A stretch of DNA of 64,000 nt from Rhizobium sp. ACO-34A (GTDB lineage: Bacteria; Pseudomonadota; Alphaproteobacteria; Rhizobiales; Rhizobiaceae). The stretch spans positions 3,041,001 to 3,105,000 of the forward strand of contig CP021371.1 of the NCBI GenBank assembly GCA_002600635.1. The letters are read 5' to 3'. The position numbers and the translations under genes were made by a program. The notes under the pieces were generated by a model. The model made no database searches. It had not been told where the DNA came from and saw nothing but the letters and a program-made list of their open reading frames with translations. Shown here piece after piece: positions 8,614 to 18,158 of this stretch (positions are counted from its first letter, which is position 1; every line of letters begins with the position of its first letter).

Positions 8614-10989
8614 ATGAACCGCTCGGTCGAAAGCCGCTTCCTCGCGATTGTCGCGATCACGGTCTTTGTCCTCATCGTTCCGCTCTTTGCGCTGTTCCTG
8701 ACCCTCTCCTCCGAACAGGCGGGCAAGGAGCTGAAGGATCACGTTGAGGTTCTTCTGGCCGCCAACGCTCAGGCGCTCGCCAAGCCCATGTGGGACTTCG
8801 ACCGCGAAAGTGTCGAACAGATCACCGCCACCATCGTCTCCGCCAATTCCGTCAGCAAGGTGCAGGTCCGCGATGTCTCCGGCGGCATCAGCGTCTCCAT
8901 GCCCCCTTTTCCCGTCTGGCCGAAGAATGGCATCCGCTCGATGTCCCGCGACATCTTCTACCAGACGCTGGACGGACCCAAGCAGGTCGGCACGATCACA
9001 ATCTACTTCGACAAGCTCGATGCCCTTTCTTCTCTCAGGCGGGCGGAAGGCCTGCTGATAGGCATCTTCGTCGTCGCCGTCGTCGGCATCATTGGCGCAT
9101 CCATCCTCGGCAACCGCGTGATGATTATCCAGCCGTTGCTGAAACTCACCGCGGCAATAGAGGCGACCCGCCAGCTCGGTTCCCGCCACCACGTCGACTG
9201 GCAGTCGAACGACGAGATCGGCAGGTTGGCCAAGAGCTTCAACGTGATGCAGAGCCAGCTCGAACAGGAAGAACGCGAACTGAAGCTCGCGCATCACCGC
9301 ATTACCGACATCTATAACCTGACGCCCGCCATGCTTCTCTCGCTCGACGAGGATGATCGTATCACCGGCGTCAGCGATTACTGGCTTCTGGCGACCGGTT
9401 ATCAGCGCGCCGGCGTCATCGGTCGTCGCTTCGCCGATTTCGTGCCGGAGGATGTTCGCAGCCTTTATCTCGAACGCAAGAACAGCAAGGGCAAGGGCAA
9501 TTACGTCGTTGAAATCACGACCAAGTTCATCCGCGCCGACGGCAATGTTATGGACGTCCTGATCGCCGAGGCAAACAAGGAAGGCCATGCCGACGAACTG
9601 GCGCTGTCGCTCAGCGTCATGACCGACGTCACCGCCCTCAAGCAATCCGAGGCGCGAAACCTTCGTCAGGCCATCACTGATCATCTGACCGGGCTGATGA
9701 ACCGTCAGGGCTTCGAAAGCGCGCTCGACATGGAAATCATGAAGACCGACGAACTCGGCGGCGAACTCGCCTGCATCTTCGTCGATCTCGACCGCTTCAA
9801 ATGGATCAACGACAATCTCGGCCATCACGCCGGCGATACCGTTCTACGTCTCCTTGTCGAACTGATGCACCCATTGCTGCCGGCCGGCGCCATCGCCGCG
9901 CGCCTCGGCGGTGACGAATTCGCCATCCTGATCCGCTCGGCCTCCGCGGAACAGGATGCGCTGGAACTCAGCCGCCAACTCTGTGCCATCTTCGACGTAC
10001 CGCTGCTGGTACACGGCGCGACGGTCAGGCTCAGCGCCAGCGTCGGCATCGCGCTTTATCCCCGCCATGCCCACAACGCTGCCGAACTGCTGCAGAAATC
10101 CGACATGGCGATGTATAGCAAGAAGCGCGACGGCAAGAACGGCGCCCTGCTCTACGATCCCCTCCTCCAGGACAACACCCGCCAGCGGGCGGAGATCGAG
10201 CGCGACATCGAGGCAGGCCTCGAAAACGACTGGTTCGATGCATTCTTCCAGCCGATCGTCGAACTCTCCACGGGCATGGTGAAAGGCTATGAGGCGCTGC
10301 TGCGCCTCGATCATCCCGAAAAGGGCATCATGTCTCCGACGGAGATCATCCGGGTTGCGGAAGAGACGGGTGCTATCACCCGCGTCGGCAATCGCATGCT
10401 GGAAAAGACGCTCTCCAATCTCGTCCGCTTGTCGAATGCAACCGGCAACGACAAGACCTACATCGCCATCAATTTCTCGCCCCTGCAGTTCGAACAGACC
10501 CTGCCGATCCGGCTTGCGGCGCTGACGGCGCGCCACGGCATTGCAGCGAACCGTATCGTCATCGAGATCACCGAAGCGACGCTGCTGCACGACAACCCGC
10601 AGATCCGCACCATACTCGACGAATTCGCCCGCTATGGCTGCCGCATCGCGCTCGATGATTTCGGCACCGGCTATTCCTCGCTGAGCTATCTCAACAGCTT
10701 CCCCGTAGACATCGTGAAGATCGACCAGTCCTTCATCCGCTCGCTCGTCGCCGAGGCGCCGGAACTGCGCCACAAGAGCCGCATGCTTGTCGAAGGCATC
10801 ACCGCGATCTCCCACAAGATGGAATGCACCGTCGTCGCCGAAGGTATCGAGACGGAAGCCCAGCGCGATGTTCTCAAACAGTTCGGCGTCGATTCCGGTC
10901 AGGGCTATCTTTTCGCCCGGCCGCAACCCATTCAGCATCTGATCGATCTCGAAGACAATCTCGACACGGCACGGAGTTCCGTCGCCTGA
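8614..10989 (+). CDS. HAMP–PAS–GGDEF–EAL sensor, cyclic-di-GMP turnover
   Basis: Counted from ATG 8614 (GGGA ten bases upstream) the protein is 791 residues; a GTG at 8581 would add eleven. A transmembrane helix (about 9–31) leads to a periplasmic domain of about 110 residues, a second helix (about 146–168) and HAMP (about 170–222). Next come PAS (about 228–345), GGDEF (intact at 432–436, no RxxD site) and EAL (560–562), with ITEAT, DDFGTGYSS, KIDQSF and AEGIE all present. It is therefore a membrane receptor coupling a periplasmic cue to synthesis or breakdown of cyclic-di-GMP. The next gene, 30 bases on, encodes a periplasmic binding protein and may supply that cue. Confidence 0.93.
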   Translation: MNRSVESRFLAIVAITVFVLIVPLFALFLTLSSEQAGKELKDHVEVLLAANAQALAKPMWDFDRESVEQITATIVSANSVSKVQVRDVSGGISVSMPPFPVWPKNGIRSMSRDIFYQTLDGPKQVGTITIYFDKLDALSSLRRAEGLLIGIFVVAVVGIIGASILGNRVMIIQPLLKLTAAIEATRQLGSRHHVDWQSNDEIGRLAKSFNVMQSQLEQEERELKLAHHRITDIYNLTPAMLLSLDEDDRITGVSDYWLLATGYQRAGVIGRRFADFVPEDVRSLYLERKNSKGKGNYVVEITTKFIRADGNVMDVLIAEANKEGHADELALSLSVMTDVTALKQSEARNLRQAITDHLTGLMNRQGFESALDMEIMKTDELGGELACIFVDLDRFKWINDNLGHHAGDTVLRLLVELMHPLLPAGAIAARLGGDEFAILIRSASAEQDALELSRQLCAIFDVPLLVHGATVRLSASVGIALYPRHAHNAAELLQKSDMAMYSKKRDGKNGALLYDPLLQDNTRQRAEIERDIEAGLENDWFDAFFQPIVELSTGMVKGYEALLRLDHPEKGIMSPTEIIRVAEETGAITRVGNRMLEKTLSNLVRLSNATGNDKTYIAINFSPLQFEQTLPIRLAALTARHGIAANRIVIEITEATLLHDNPQIRTILDEFARYGCRIALDDFGTGYSSLSYLNSFPVDIVKIDQSFIRSLVAEAPELRHKSRMLVEGITAISHKMECTVVAEGIETEAQRDVLKQFGVDSGQGYLFARPQPIQHLIDLEDNLDTARSSVA

Positions 10990-11019
10990 ACCACGACCGT
11001 CAAGCAAGGGAATGCGCAT

Positions 11020-11763
11020 ATGAAAGTGATGGCATTTTTCCTGTCGATGGGCCTCGCAACGGCGGCCAGCGCCGAAACGATCCACTTCACCACGGAGGAT
11101 TATCCCCCTTACAACTACCGGCAGGGCAACGGATACACCGGTGCGGGCTACAAACAGGTCATCGAACTGATGAAGTATGTCGAGGCCGATTTCACGGTGG
11201 AACTGATGCCCTGGGCGCGAGCTTTCGCTCTCGCCGAATCGGAGGCCAACACCTGTGTCTTTACCACGGCCCACATTCCGGAGCGCAATGACCGTTTCAA
11301 ATGGGTGGAACCGCTCGCCATCGATCGCAATTTCATGATTGCGCGCAAGGGATCGGGCGTAAGAGTGACGAATGACGAGGAGGCCAGGCGTTATATCGTC
11401 GGCACCCAGCGTGACGACTACACCCAGGATCTTCTGGAACGGAACGGCTTTCCGAAAATCGACCTCGCGACCGATCTCGACCTCACCCTGAAAAAGCTCG
11501 TCGCCGGTCGCATCGATCTCATGCCGATCTCCGAAAAATTCTATATGAAGCTTAAGAAGGAGGGGAAACCGGTCGAAGCCCAGTACATCTTTTCCAAACA
11601 GACCTTCTCGATCGCCTGCAACATCAATTTCCCCGAACAGCTTCGCCTGAGCATGCAGGAGGGACTGGCCAGGATCATGGCGGATGGGACCCAGGCGCGC
11701 CTTCTTCAGGAAGAGGGGCTCGGCGGACTGGGAGAGACGACCGACGAGTTTTCAAAGCCGTAA
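11020..11763 (+). CDS. Periplasmic amino-acid-type solute-binding protein
   Basis: A protein of 247 residues with a short signal peptide (cleavage expected after ASA, residue 18) and a type-2 periplasmic binding fold, recognisable from TTEDYPPYNY at the mature N-terminus, the MPWARAF segment and the repeated DL-V-GRIDL pattern. There are no ABC permease or ATPase genes nearby. It sits 30 bases after the periplasmic-sensing GGDEF–EAL gene, so it may be a ligand-binding accessory of that receptor rather than a transport component; this is inference from context. Proteins of this type often bind polar amino acids, but the ligand cannot be read from the sequence. Confidence 0.85.
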   Translation: MKVMAFFLSMGLATAASAETIHFTTEDYPPYNYRQGNGYTGAGYKQVIELMKYVEADFTVELMPWARAFALAESEANTCVFTTAHIPERNDRFKWVEPLAIDRNFMIARKGSGVRVTNDEEARRYIVGTQRDDYTQDLLERNGFPKIDLATDLDLTLKKLVAGRIDLMPISEKFYMKLKKEGKPVEAQYIFSKQTFSIACNINFPEQLRLSMQEGLARIMADGTQARLLQEEGLGGLGETTDEFSKP

Positions 11764-11831
11764 ATCCGGGTTGACAAGTTTCGCATTTGGCGGTGGTGAA
11801 GGCGCCTGAGACAGAAGAGGAAGCGCCGCCT

Positions 11832-12560
11832 ATGATCATCATTGCGGGGCTCGGCAATCCCGGGTCCAAATATCAGGACAACCGCCACAACATCGGCTTC
11901 ATGGCCGTCGATGCGCTTTATCGCCGCTACAGCTTCTCGCCTTGGTCGAAAAAGTTCAAGGCGGAGATCTCCGAAGGCGAGATCGCCGGCGAGAAGGTCC
12001 TGCTGATGAAGCCGCAGACCTTCATGAACCTCTCGGGCGAAGCGGTCGGGGAAGCCATGCGCTTCTACAAGCTATCGCCCGCCAACATCGTCGCCATCCA
12101 CGACGAACTCGATCTGCCGCCCGGCAAGGTTCGGTTGAAGGCGGGCGGCGGCCATGGCGGCCACAACGGCCTCAAGTCGCTCGACGCGCATTGCGGCAAG
12201 GAATACCGCCGCCTTCGCCTCGGCATCGGCCATCCCGGCGACAAGGAGCGCGTGCATGGCCATGTGCTCGGTGATTTCGCCAAGGCGGATCAGGCATGGC
12301 TCGATCCCCTGCTCGACGCCATCGCCGACAACGCCGATCTTCTGGTCAAGGGTGAGGACGGCAAGCTGCTCAACAAGCTCGCGCTCGCAACCGGCGGCAA
12401 GGCCGAGGAGGAAAAGCCCAAGGCTGCTGCCAAGGCCGCACCGAAGCCGGCCGGCAAGTCGCATATCCATCAGGCCCGCAACACCGCTCAACCGAAGCTG
12501 CCGGAAACGGGACCGATGGCGGAAATGCTGAAGCGGATGTTCGCCAAGAAGGGCGACTGA
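11832..12560 (+). CDS. pth: Peptidyl-tRNA hydrolase
   Basis: Releases tRNA from peptidyl-tRNA dropped by the ribosome. From ATG 11832 the protein is 242 residues: the catalytic domain carries GLGNPG (Asn9), RHNIGF with catalytic His19, HDELDLPPG with the catalytic Asp, and [14 protein letters not shown]-terminal Ala/Lys/Pro-rich extension of about 50 residues is longer than in enterobacteria and is common in rhizobia. An upstream in-frame TTG at 11787 was rejected because homology begins at [11 protein letters not shown]. Confidence 0.96.
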   Translation: MIIIAGLGNPGSKYQDNRHNIGFMAVDALYRRYSFSPWSKKFKAEISEGEIAGEKVLLMKPQTFMNLSGEAVGEAMRFYKLSPANIVAIHDELDLPPGKVRLKAGGGHGGHNGLKSLDAHCGKEYRRLRLGIGHPGDKERVHGHVLGDFAKADQAWLDPLLDAIADNADLLVKGEDGKLLNKLALATGGKAEEEKPKAAAKAAPKPAGKSHIHQARNTAQPKLPETGPMAEMLKRMFAKKGD

Positions 12561-12639
12561 AGCACGTCGCGCAGGAGCGGTCGCGCTCTATATCGACGAC
12601 GATCACTTACACGGAGGGTGCTTTCGCGATCATCCGGAT

Positions 12640-12672
12640 TGCTCCCGGCAGGCCAGTCACCCGCCGGGAGCA
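12640..12672 (-). terminator. Hairpin between convergent pth and aqpZ
   Basis: TGCTCCCGGC (12640–12649) pairs perfectly with GCCGGGAGCA (12663–12672). It lies six bases past the aqpZ stop on the minus strand. There is no clear U-tract, so it may be a transcript 3' end stabiliser rather than a classical terminator. Confidence 0.5.
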
Positions 12673-12677
12673 TGGTC

Positions 12678-13364
12678 TCACTTCTCTTCGCCAAGTGCCT
12701 GCCAAAGCAGGGCCCCGACCACGGCACCGACGATCGGCGCCAGCCAGAACAGCCAAAGCTGCTGCAATGCCCAGCCGCCTGCGAACAGCGCCTGCCCCGT
12801 CGAACGGGCCGGGTTGACGGACGTATTTGTCACCGGGATGGAAATCAGGTGGATGAGCGTCAGAGCGAGGCCGATCGCGATCGGCGCAAAACCTGCCGGC
12901 GCTTTGCCATGCGTGGAACCAAGGATGATGATAAGAAAGAAGGCCGTGAGCACGATCTCGATCAGCAGGGCCGATACGAGAGAATAGCCGCCCGGCGAAT
13001 GCTCTCCATATCCATTGGAGGCAAAGCCGCCGAGATCGACGCCGGCCTTGCCCGTTGCAATGACGTAGAGCACAGCCGCCGCCACGATGGCTCCAAGAAC
13101 CTGGGACACGATGTAGTGAGGCAGCTTGCCGGCTTCGAAACGACCGGCGACAGCAAGCCCGACCGATACCGCCGGGTTGAAATGTCCGCCGGAAATGCCG
13201 CCCACGGCATAGGCCATCGTCAATACGGTCAGGCCAAAGGCCAATGCCACCCCGAGAAAACCGATACCGAGTTCCGGAAAGGCCGCAGCCAGCACGGCAC
13301 TGCCGCACCCGCCAAACACCAACCAGAATGTTCCGAGAAATTCCGCTAAGAGTCTTGCTTTCAT
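12678..13364 (-). CDS. aqpZ: Aquaporin Z-type water channel
   Basis: An inner-membrane tetrameric water channel. At 228 residues with six transmembrane helices it matches AqpZ. Both half-helix NPA motifs are intact (HFNPAVS about 62, VNPARS about 183). The residues before the second NPA ([10 protein letters not shown]) and the small NPA-flanking residues fit an orthodox water-selective pore rather than a glycerol facilitator. It is convergent with pth and divergent from nothing close; a 170-base gap separates it from clpS. Confidence 0.94.
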   Translation of the reverse strand: MKARLLAEFLGTFWLVFGGCGSAVLAAAFPELGIGFLGVALAFGLTVLTMAYAVGGISGGHFNPAVSVGLAVAGRFEAGKLPHYIVSQVLGAIVAAAVLYVIATGKAGVDLGGFASNGYGEHSPGGYSLVSALLIEIVLTAFFLIIILGSTHGKAPAGFAPIAIGLALTLIHLISIPVTNTSVNPARSTGQALFAGGWALQQLWLFWLAPIVGAVVGALLWQALGEEK

Positions 13365-13537
13365 GTTTATCCCCCGCCTTGTGGCGTTCCTGTCGATCCG
13401 GAAAATCCCGTCGCGCGACTCGCTGAACGCAGATCTCCCTACGTAAACCTTAGATTAGAAAAACAATGAAATACAAGGCTGAGGTGTCCCCTCGCGCCGG
13501 GACTGCACCACAGGTGATGACCTCCTGCAAACGACCG

Positions 13538-13843
13538 TCACTCCTCCGGCTCGGTCGTAAACATGAGCGGAAACCCCGCTTCCTTGGCAAGGTCGGTTGC
13601 CTCCTTCGCCTTCGTCTCTGCTATGTCGCGGGTACAGACGACCACGACTGCCGTCCCCAACTTGTGCGCCGTCAGCATCACCCGGTAGCCGGTCTCCTCG
13701 CTCATACGGAAGACGGCCTTCAGCACCATGGTCACGAATTCCCGCGGCGTGTAATCGTCATTGACGAGAATGACCTTGTAGAGCTTCGGCCTATCCAGCT
13801 TCGGCTTCGTCACCGTCTTCAGACCGGTATCGTTCTGCGGCAT
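13538..13843 (-). CDS. clpS: ATP-dependent Clp protease adaptor ClpS
   Basis: Delivers N-degron substrates to ClpAP. From ATG 13843 (ACAGGAG upstream) the protein is 101 residues. The ClpS core is clear: KVILVNDDYTPREFV (binding-pocket Asn-Asp-Asp) and the ClpA-contact helix around HKLGTAVVVVCTRDIAETK. The short, non-acidic N-terminal arm is typical of the second ClpS copy (ClpS2) of rhizobia. Upstream in-frame Met codons (to 13909) lack a ribosome binding site. No clpA is adjacent. Confidence 0.92.
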   Translation of the reverse strand: MPQNDTGLKTVTKPKLDRPKLYKVILVNDDYTPREFVTMVLKAVFRMSEETGYRVMLTAHKLGTAVVVVCTRDIAETKAKEATDLAKEAGFPLMFTTEPEE

Positions 13844-13952
13844 GGGGTTTCTCCTGTCGTGGATGGGCATCTCATGCGCGTGACGCCCGATCATATCACG
13901 GATAGGCAACGATGCTCAGCGTTCCGTATGCCGGAAAGGTATACGGACGCCT

Positions 13953-14222
13953 CTAGGGTCAAAACACAATCAGGATAGGCGTTCTGTTGGTCCGGATGGG
14001 ATTGCATGGAAGCGAACAAGCGCAAGGTAAGGCCGCGTGGCCTTGCCGAGCATTGTTCGCGATCAGGCAGTCCATCCGGACCAGCCCTTCGGGCACGCCG
14101 TCTCCTGGGCCTGCGGGCGTCGGAAAGGTTTGAAAATGATCCGCATTTCCTGCACCTTTCCTCCTACTCAGACCCAGGAGGCGGCGCGCAGAACACCTAT
14201 CCTGATTGTGTTTTGACCCTAG
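13953..14222. mobile_element. MITE-like element with 34-bp terminal inverted repeats and two nested hairpins
   Basis: The left end (13953–13986, CTAGGGTCAAAACAC...) and right end (14189–14222) are inverted copies matching at 33 of 34 bases. Inside are two long hairpins. Hairpin A (13988–14083) has TGGTCCGGATGG/CCATCCGGACCA, GCGAACAA/TTGTTCGC and GGTAAGGCC/GGCCTTGCC arms. Hairpin B (14102–14180) has CTCCTGGG/CCCAGGAG, GGAAAGGT/ACCTTTCC and AAATG/CATTT arms. There is no transposase ORF. Both outer ends carry CTAG, which could be a target-site duplication. It fills most of the 451-base gap between clpS and ychF. Confidence 0.8.
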
Positions 14223-14294
14223 ACCTTGACCGCATCCCTCCTTTATCCCATAGGCGTGGGCAACGAAATTTCCAAGCGAAACAGGTATCCGGCC

Positions 14295-15398
<1,104 letters not shown>

Positions 15399-15411
15399 GC
15401 TAGAAAGCTCC

Positions 15412-15466
15412 CCACTCCGGACAATATGGCTGCCGCCCTCCTACCGGAGTGGCGGCAGTTTCGTTT
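15412..15466 (+). terminator. Terminator of ychF with an overlapping alternative hairpin
   Basis: CTGCCGCC (15430–15437) pairs with GGCGGCAG (15451–15458), followed by TTTCGTTTTC. A competing stem, CCACTCCGG (15412–15420) with CCGGAGTGG (15444–15452), shares two bases with the terminator stem, so the two cannot fully coexist. Confidence 0.65.
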
Positions 15467-16568
15467 TCAGCGGCTCCGGCAGCAGGGTGAAGATGGCACG
15501 GCGGATATGGGCCCAGCCGACGCCGATCGTCAGCACCAGCACGCCCACCAGAATCAGCGTCACAAACACATAGCTGTCGAGCGCAAGCTCGGCGCTCCTG
15601 AAGATGTTGTAGATCGCATAGCCGAGCGACAGCAGGCCGGAGGTCACGAAGGCACGCCGGTCGATGATGACGCCGATCATCATGAAGAAGGCGACGATTG
15701 CGATCACCAGCGCGGCCTGACCGGCATCCGGTTGCTCCGGATAGAAACTTAGCCCATCGATGGCATTGAGGAAGACAAGCGCCAGCATCGTCCAGAGAAG
15801 CGAGGGGGCCGTGACAAGATGCAGCCAGAAGGCCACATCCGAACGGCGGGTGCGACGCTCGGGATCGCGCAGATCGAACGCCATTGCAATGGCGAAGAGC
15901 ACGATGGCCATGACCAGCAGGATGCTCACTGCAAGCGATCGGTGCGTGGCCATGAGATCGACGACGTCAAGAAATTCGCTGAGGCCGGCCAGGATCAGTG
16001 CGGCGACAAGACCGACCAGACTGAAGATGGCGAGCGCAAGCGACAACGGCACGCGGTAACGCCAGTGAAACAGCCCGAGCAGCAAGGGATAGGGCGACAG
16101 ATAAACGAGCACGAAGAATGCCTTGCTGGCGTCCGGCGGCACGATGTCTTGCGTGACCATCTGCATGATCGTCATGACCGAGACGACGAAGGCAATCGTC
16201 AGCGCCACCGCCGGCAGCGCCAGACGCTGGCGACGCACGAGGATTTCGGCAAGCACCAGCGTCAACGGCAGGGCAAGAAATGCCGACCCAAGCCCCGAAG
16301 CGCCAACAAGTGCAACGATGAGACCGATGGTGATGAGGATATCGTGAAACCCGCGAATGAAACGCGGGGCTTCCGTTTCGAAAGCCGCATCTTCCGCCAC
16401 CACAGACGCGTCACCTTCGAGACCACCGCCGATGGCACTCGGCTGAACGACAGCGCCCGAGACAGTCACGCCCTTGCCCGAAAGGAAGCTTTCCAGCGGA
16501 CCGGCCTGCTCTGCTCCTATATGGCCGGCGCTCACCGCCTCGCCGAGAATGGATTTCAGGCTCGCCAT
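15441..16568 (-). CDS. Polytopic membrane protein of unknown function
   Basis: A protein of 375 residues from ATG 16568 (AAAGGAG upstream). The first 70 residues are soluble, with an Ile/Gly-containing segment resembling a short N-terminal helical domain (SAGHIGAEQAGPLESFLSG). About ten hydrophobic helices then run to the C-terminus, which ends in a basic cytosolic tail. The layout is reminiscent of DUF2157-type membrane proteins, but I cannot confirm the family. It is convergent with ychF and its stop lies within the ychF terminator, so the transcripts overlap at their 3' ends. Confidence 0.85.
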   Translation of the reverse strand: MASLKSILGEAVSAGHIGAEQAGPLESFLSGKGVTVSGAVVQPSAIGGGLEGDASVVAEDAAFETEAPRFIRGFHDILITIGLIVALVGASGLGSAFLALPLTLVLAEILVRRQRLALPAVALTIAFVVSVMTIMQMVTQDIVPPDASKAFFVLVYLSPYPLLLGLFHWRYRVPLSLALAIFSLVGLVAALILAGLSEFLDVVDLMATHRSLAVSILLVMAIVLFAIAMAFDLRDPERRTRRSDVAFWLHLVTAPSLLWTMLALVFLNAIDGLSFYPEQPDAGQAALVIAIVAFFMMIGVIIDRRAFVTSGLLSLGYAIYNIFRSAELALDSYVFVTLILVGVLVLTIGVGWAHIRRAIFTLLPEPLKTKLPPLR

Positions 16569-16727
16569 GCAATACTCCTTTACGATTCGCCCGCGCCACC
16601 AGCGGGCAACGCGAGCGGCAAATTAGCGGGATATTGCCATCGGGCAAGCTCAACAGCCCTCCCCGGCCCCTTGAATTCTCTTGTGTGGGCAGACATTGTA
16701 CATCGATGAACAACAGGAAAATGCCGC

Positions 16728-17198
16728 ATGAACAGCCCGCAACTCTATTACGAGGACTTTGAGCCCGGCCGTTTCTTTGAACTCGGGCCAAAGACTGTCG
16801 AAGCTGCAGAGATCGTTGAATTCGCAACCGAATTCGATCCGCAGCCGATGCATCTGTCGGAAGAGGCCGGAAAGGCCAGCATTCTCGGCGGCCTCTCCGC
16901 ATCCGGCTGGCATACCAGCAGCATGTTCATGCGCATGATGATCGATTCCTATCTGCTGGCCTCTGCTTCCGAAGGCGCTCCGGGCATTGATTCCATGGAG
17001 TGGAAGAAGCCGGTGCTCGCCGGTGATACGCTGAAGGGACGCTCGACAGTCGAGGCGGCCCGCCCCATGCGTTCCCGGCCTCATATCGGCATCGTCGCCT
17101 TCCGGCACGAACTGCAGAACCAGCGCGGCGAAACGGTTCTTCTCTCACGCAACTCCATCATGTTCCGGCTGCGTGCAGCAAAGGAAGACATCGCATGA
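16728..17198 (+). CDS. MaoC-like hot-dog hydratase, first of pair
   Basis: A protein of 156 residues of the MaoC dehydratase family (R-specific enoyl-CoA hydratase type, single hot-dog fold). The hydratase motif is visible as FATEFDPQPMHLSEEAGK (residues about 29–46), with Asp and His at catalytic positions, followed by GGLSASGWHTSSM. AGGAAA precedes the ATG. It overlaps the second MaoC gene by four bases (ATGA), so they are translationally coupled and may form a heterodimer. The substrate is unknown; beta-oxidation or other acyl-CoA metabolism is likely. Confidence 0.92.
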   Translation: MNSPQLYYEDFEPGRFFELGPKTVEAAEIVEFATEFDPQPMHLSEEAGKASILGGLSASGWHTSSMFMRMMIDSYLLASASEGAPGIDSMEWKKPVLAGDTLKGRSTVEAARPMRSRPHIGIVAFRHELQNQRGETVLLSRNSIMFRLRAAKEDIA

Positions 17199-17662
17199 AG
17201 ATGATCGAGCTTTACCCGCCGGGCGAACGGATCACGACCGGCTCCAGGACCTTTACCGCCGCATCCATTATCCGCTTCGCCGAAAAATTCGACCCGCAAC
17301 CCTTTCACACGGATGCGGAAGCAGCCAAGGGCTATGTTTTCGGCGCGCTGTGCGCTTCCGGCTGGCACACCTGCGCGGAATGGATGCGCTGCTTCGTCGA
17401 TTTCTGGAAGGACGAGTTCGACCGGCTGCGCGCCGCAGGCGAGACGCCACCAAAGCTCGGCCCCTCCCCCGGCTTCGAGGCCCTGCAATGGCTGAAACCC
17501 GTCTACGCCGGCGACACGATCAGTTACAGCATGACAAGCGCCGAGAGCCGCCCGCTCGTCTCCCGCCCGGGCATCATTCTCAACATCGGACTTGGCGAAG
17601 GTTTCAACCAGAATGGCGAAGCTGTGCTTCGCTTCAGGTCCAAGATCCTCGAGTTCGAATAG
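17195..17662 (+). CDS. MaoC-like hot-dog hydratase, second of pair
   Basis: A protein of 155 residues, paralogous to the preceding gene: FAEKFDPQPFHTDAEAAK and GALCASGWHTCAEW align with its catalytic and dimer segments. Start and stop overlap the first gene by four bases and the glutathione peroxidase gene follows nine bases later, giving a three-gene operon. Paired MaoC genes are widespread in alphaproteobacteria. Which half is catalytic cannot be decided here, since both keep the Asp and His. Confidence 0.92.
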   Translation: MKMIELYPPGERITTGSRTFTAASIIRFAEKFDPQPFHTDAEAAKGYVFGALCASGWHTCAEWMRCFVDFWKDEFDRLRAAGETPPKLGPSPGFEALQWLKPVYAGDTISYSMTSAESRPLVSRPGIILNIGLGEGFNQNGEAVLRFRSKILEFE

Positions 17663-17671
17663 GAGGCAGAC

Positions 17672-18157
17672 ATGCCCACCAATTTCCACGATTTCCATGC
17701 GATCGACATCAAGGGCAAGGAACGCTTCATGGGCGAGTTCGCCGGCAAGGTCGTGCTGGTGGTCAACACCGCAAGCGCCTGCGGCCTCACGCCCCAATAT
17801 GCCGGTCTGCAGAAGCTGCAGGAGAAGTTCCCCGACGATCTCGTCGTCCTCGGCTTCCCCTGCAACCAGTTCGGCGCGCAGGAACCCAGCAGCGAGGAAC
17901 AGATCGCCACCTTCTGCGACCTGAACTTCCACGTCACCTTCCCGATGTTTTCCAAGATCGACGTCAACGGCGACGATACCCATCCGATCTTCCAGTATCT
18001 CAAGACGGCGGAACCCGGCATTCTCGGCTCCGAGCCGATCAAGTGGAACTTCACCAAGTTCCTGATCGGCCGCGACGGCCACCCGCTGAAGCGCTTTGCG
18101 CCGACAACCACGCCGGAAGAGATTGAGGGTGATATCCGTGAGGCGATCGCGGCGTGA
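17672..18157 (+). CDS. Glutathione peroxidase (Cys type)
   Basis: Reduces hydrogen and lipid peroxides with glutathione or thioredoxin. The 161-residue length matches the bacterial BtuE/Gpx family. The active-site tetrad is present: peroxidatic Cys37 in NTASACG (Cys in place of selenocysteine), the Gln in GFPCNQFGAQEP, and the Trp and Asn in KWNFTKFL. A second Cys in GFPCNQ is conserved in the family. It is the last gene of the MaoC–MaoC–Gpx run; the AraC gene starts one base after its stop. Confidence 0.94.
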   Translation: MPTNFHDFHAIDIKGKERFMGEFAGKVVLVVNTASACGLTPQYAGLQKLQEKFPDDLVVLGFPCNQFGAQEPSSEEQIATFCDLNFHVTFPMFSKIDVNGDDTHPIFQYLKTAEPGILGSEPIKWNFTKFLIGRDGHPLKRFAPTTTPEEIEGDIREAIAA

Positions 18158-18158
18158 C

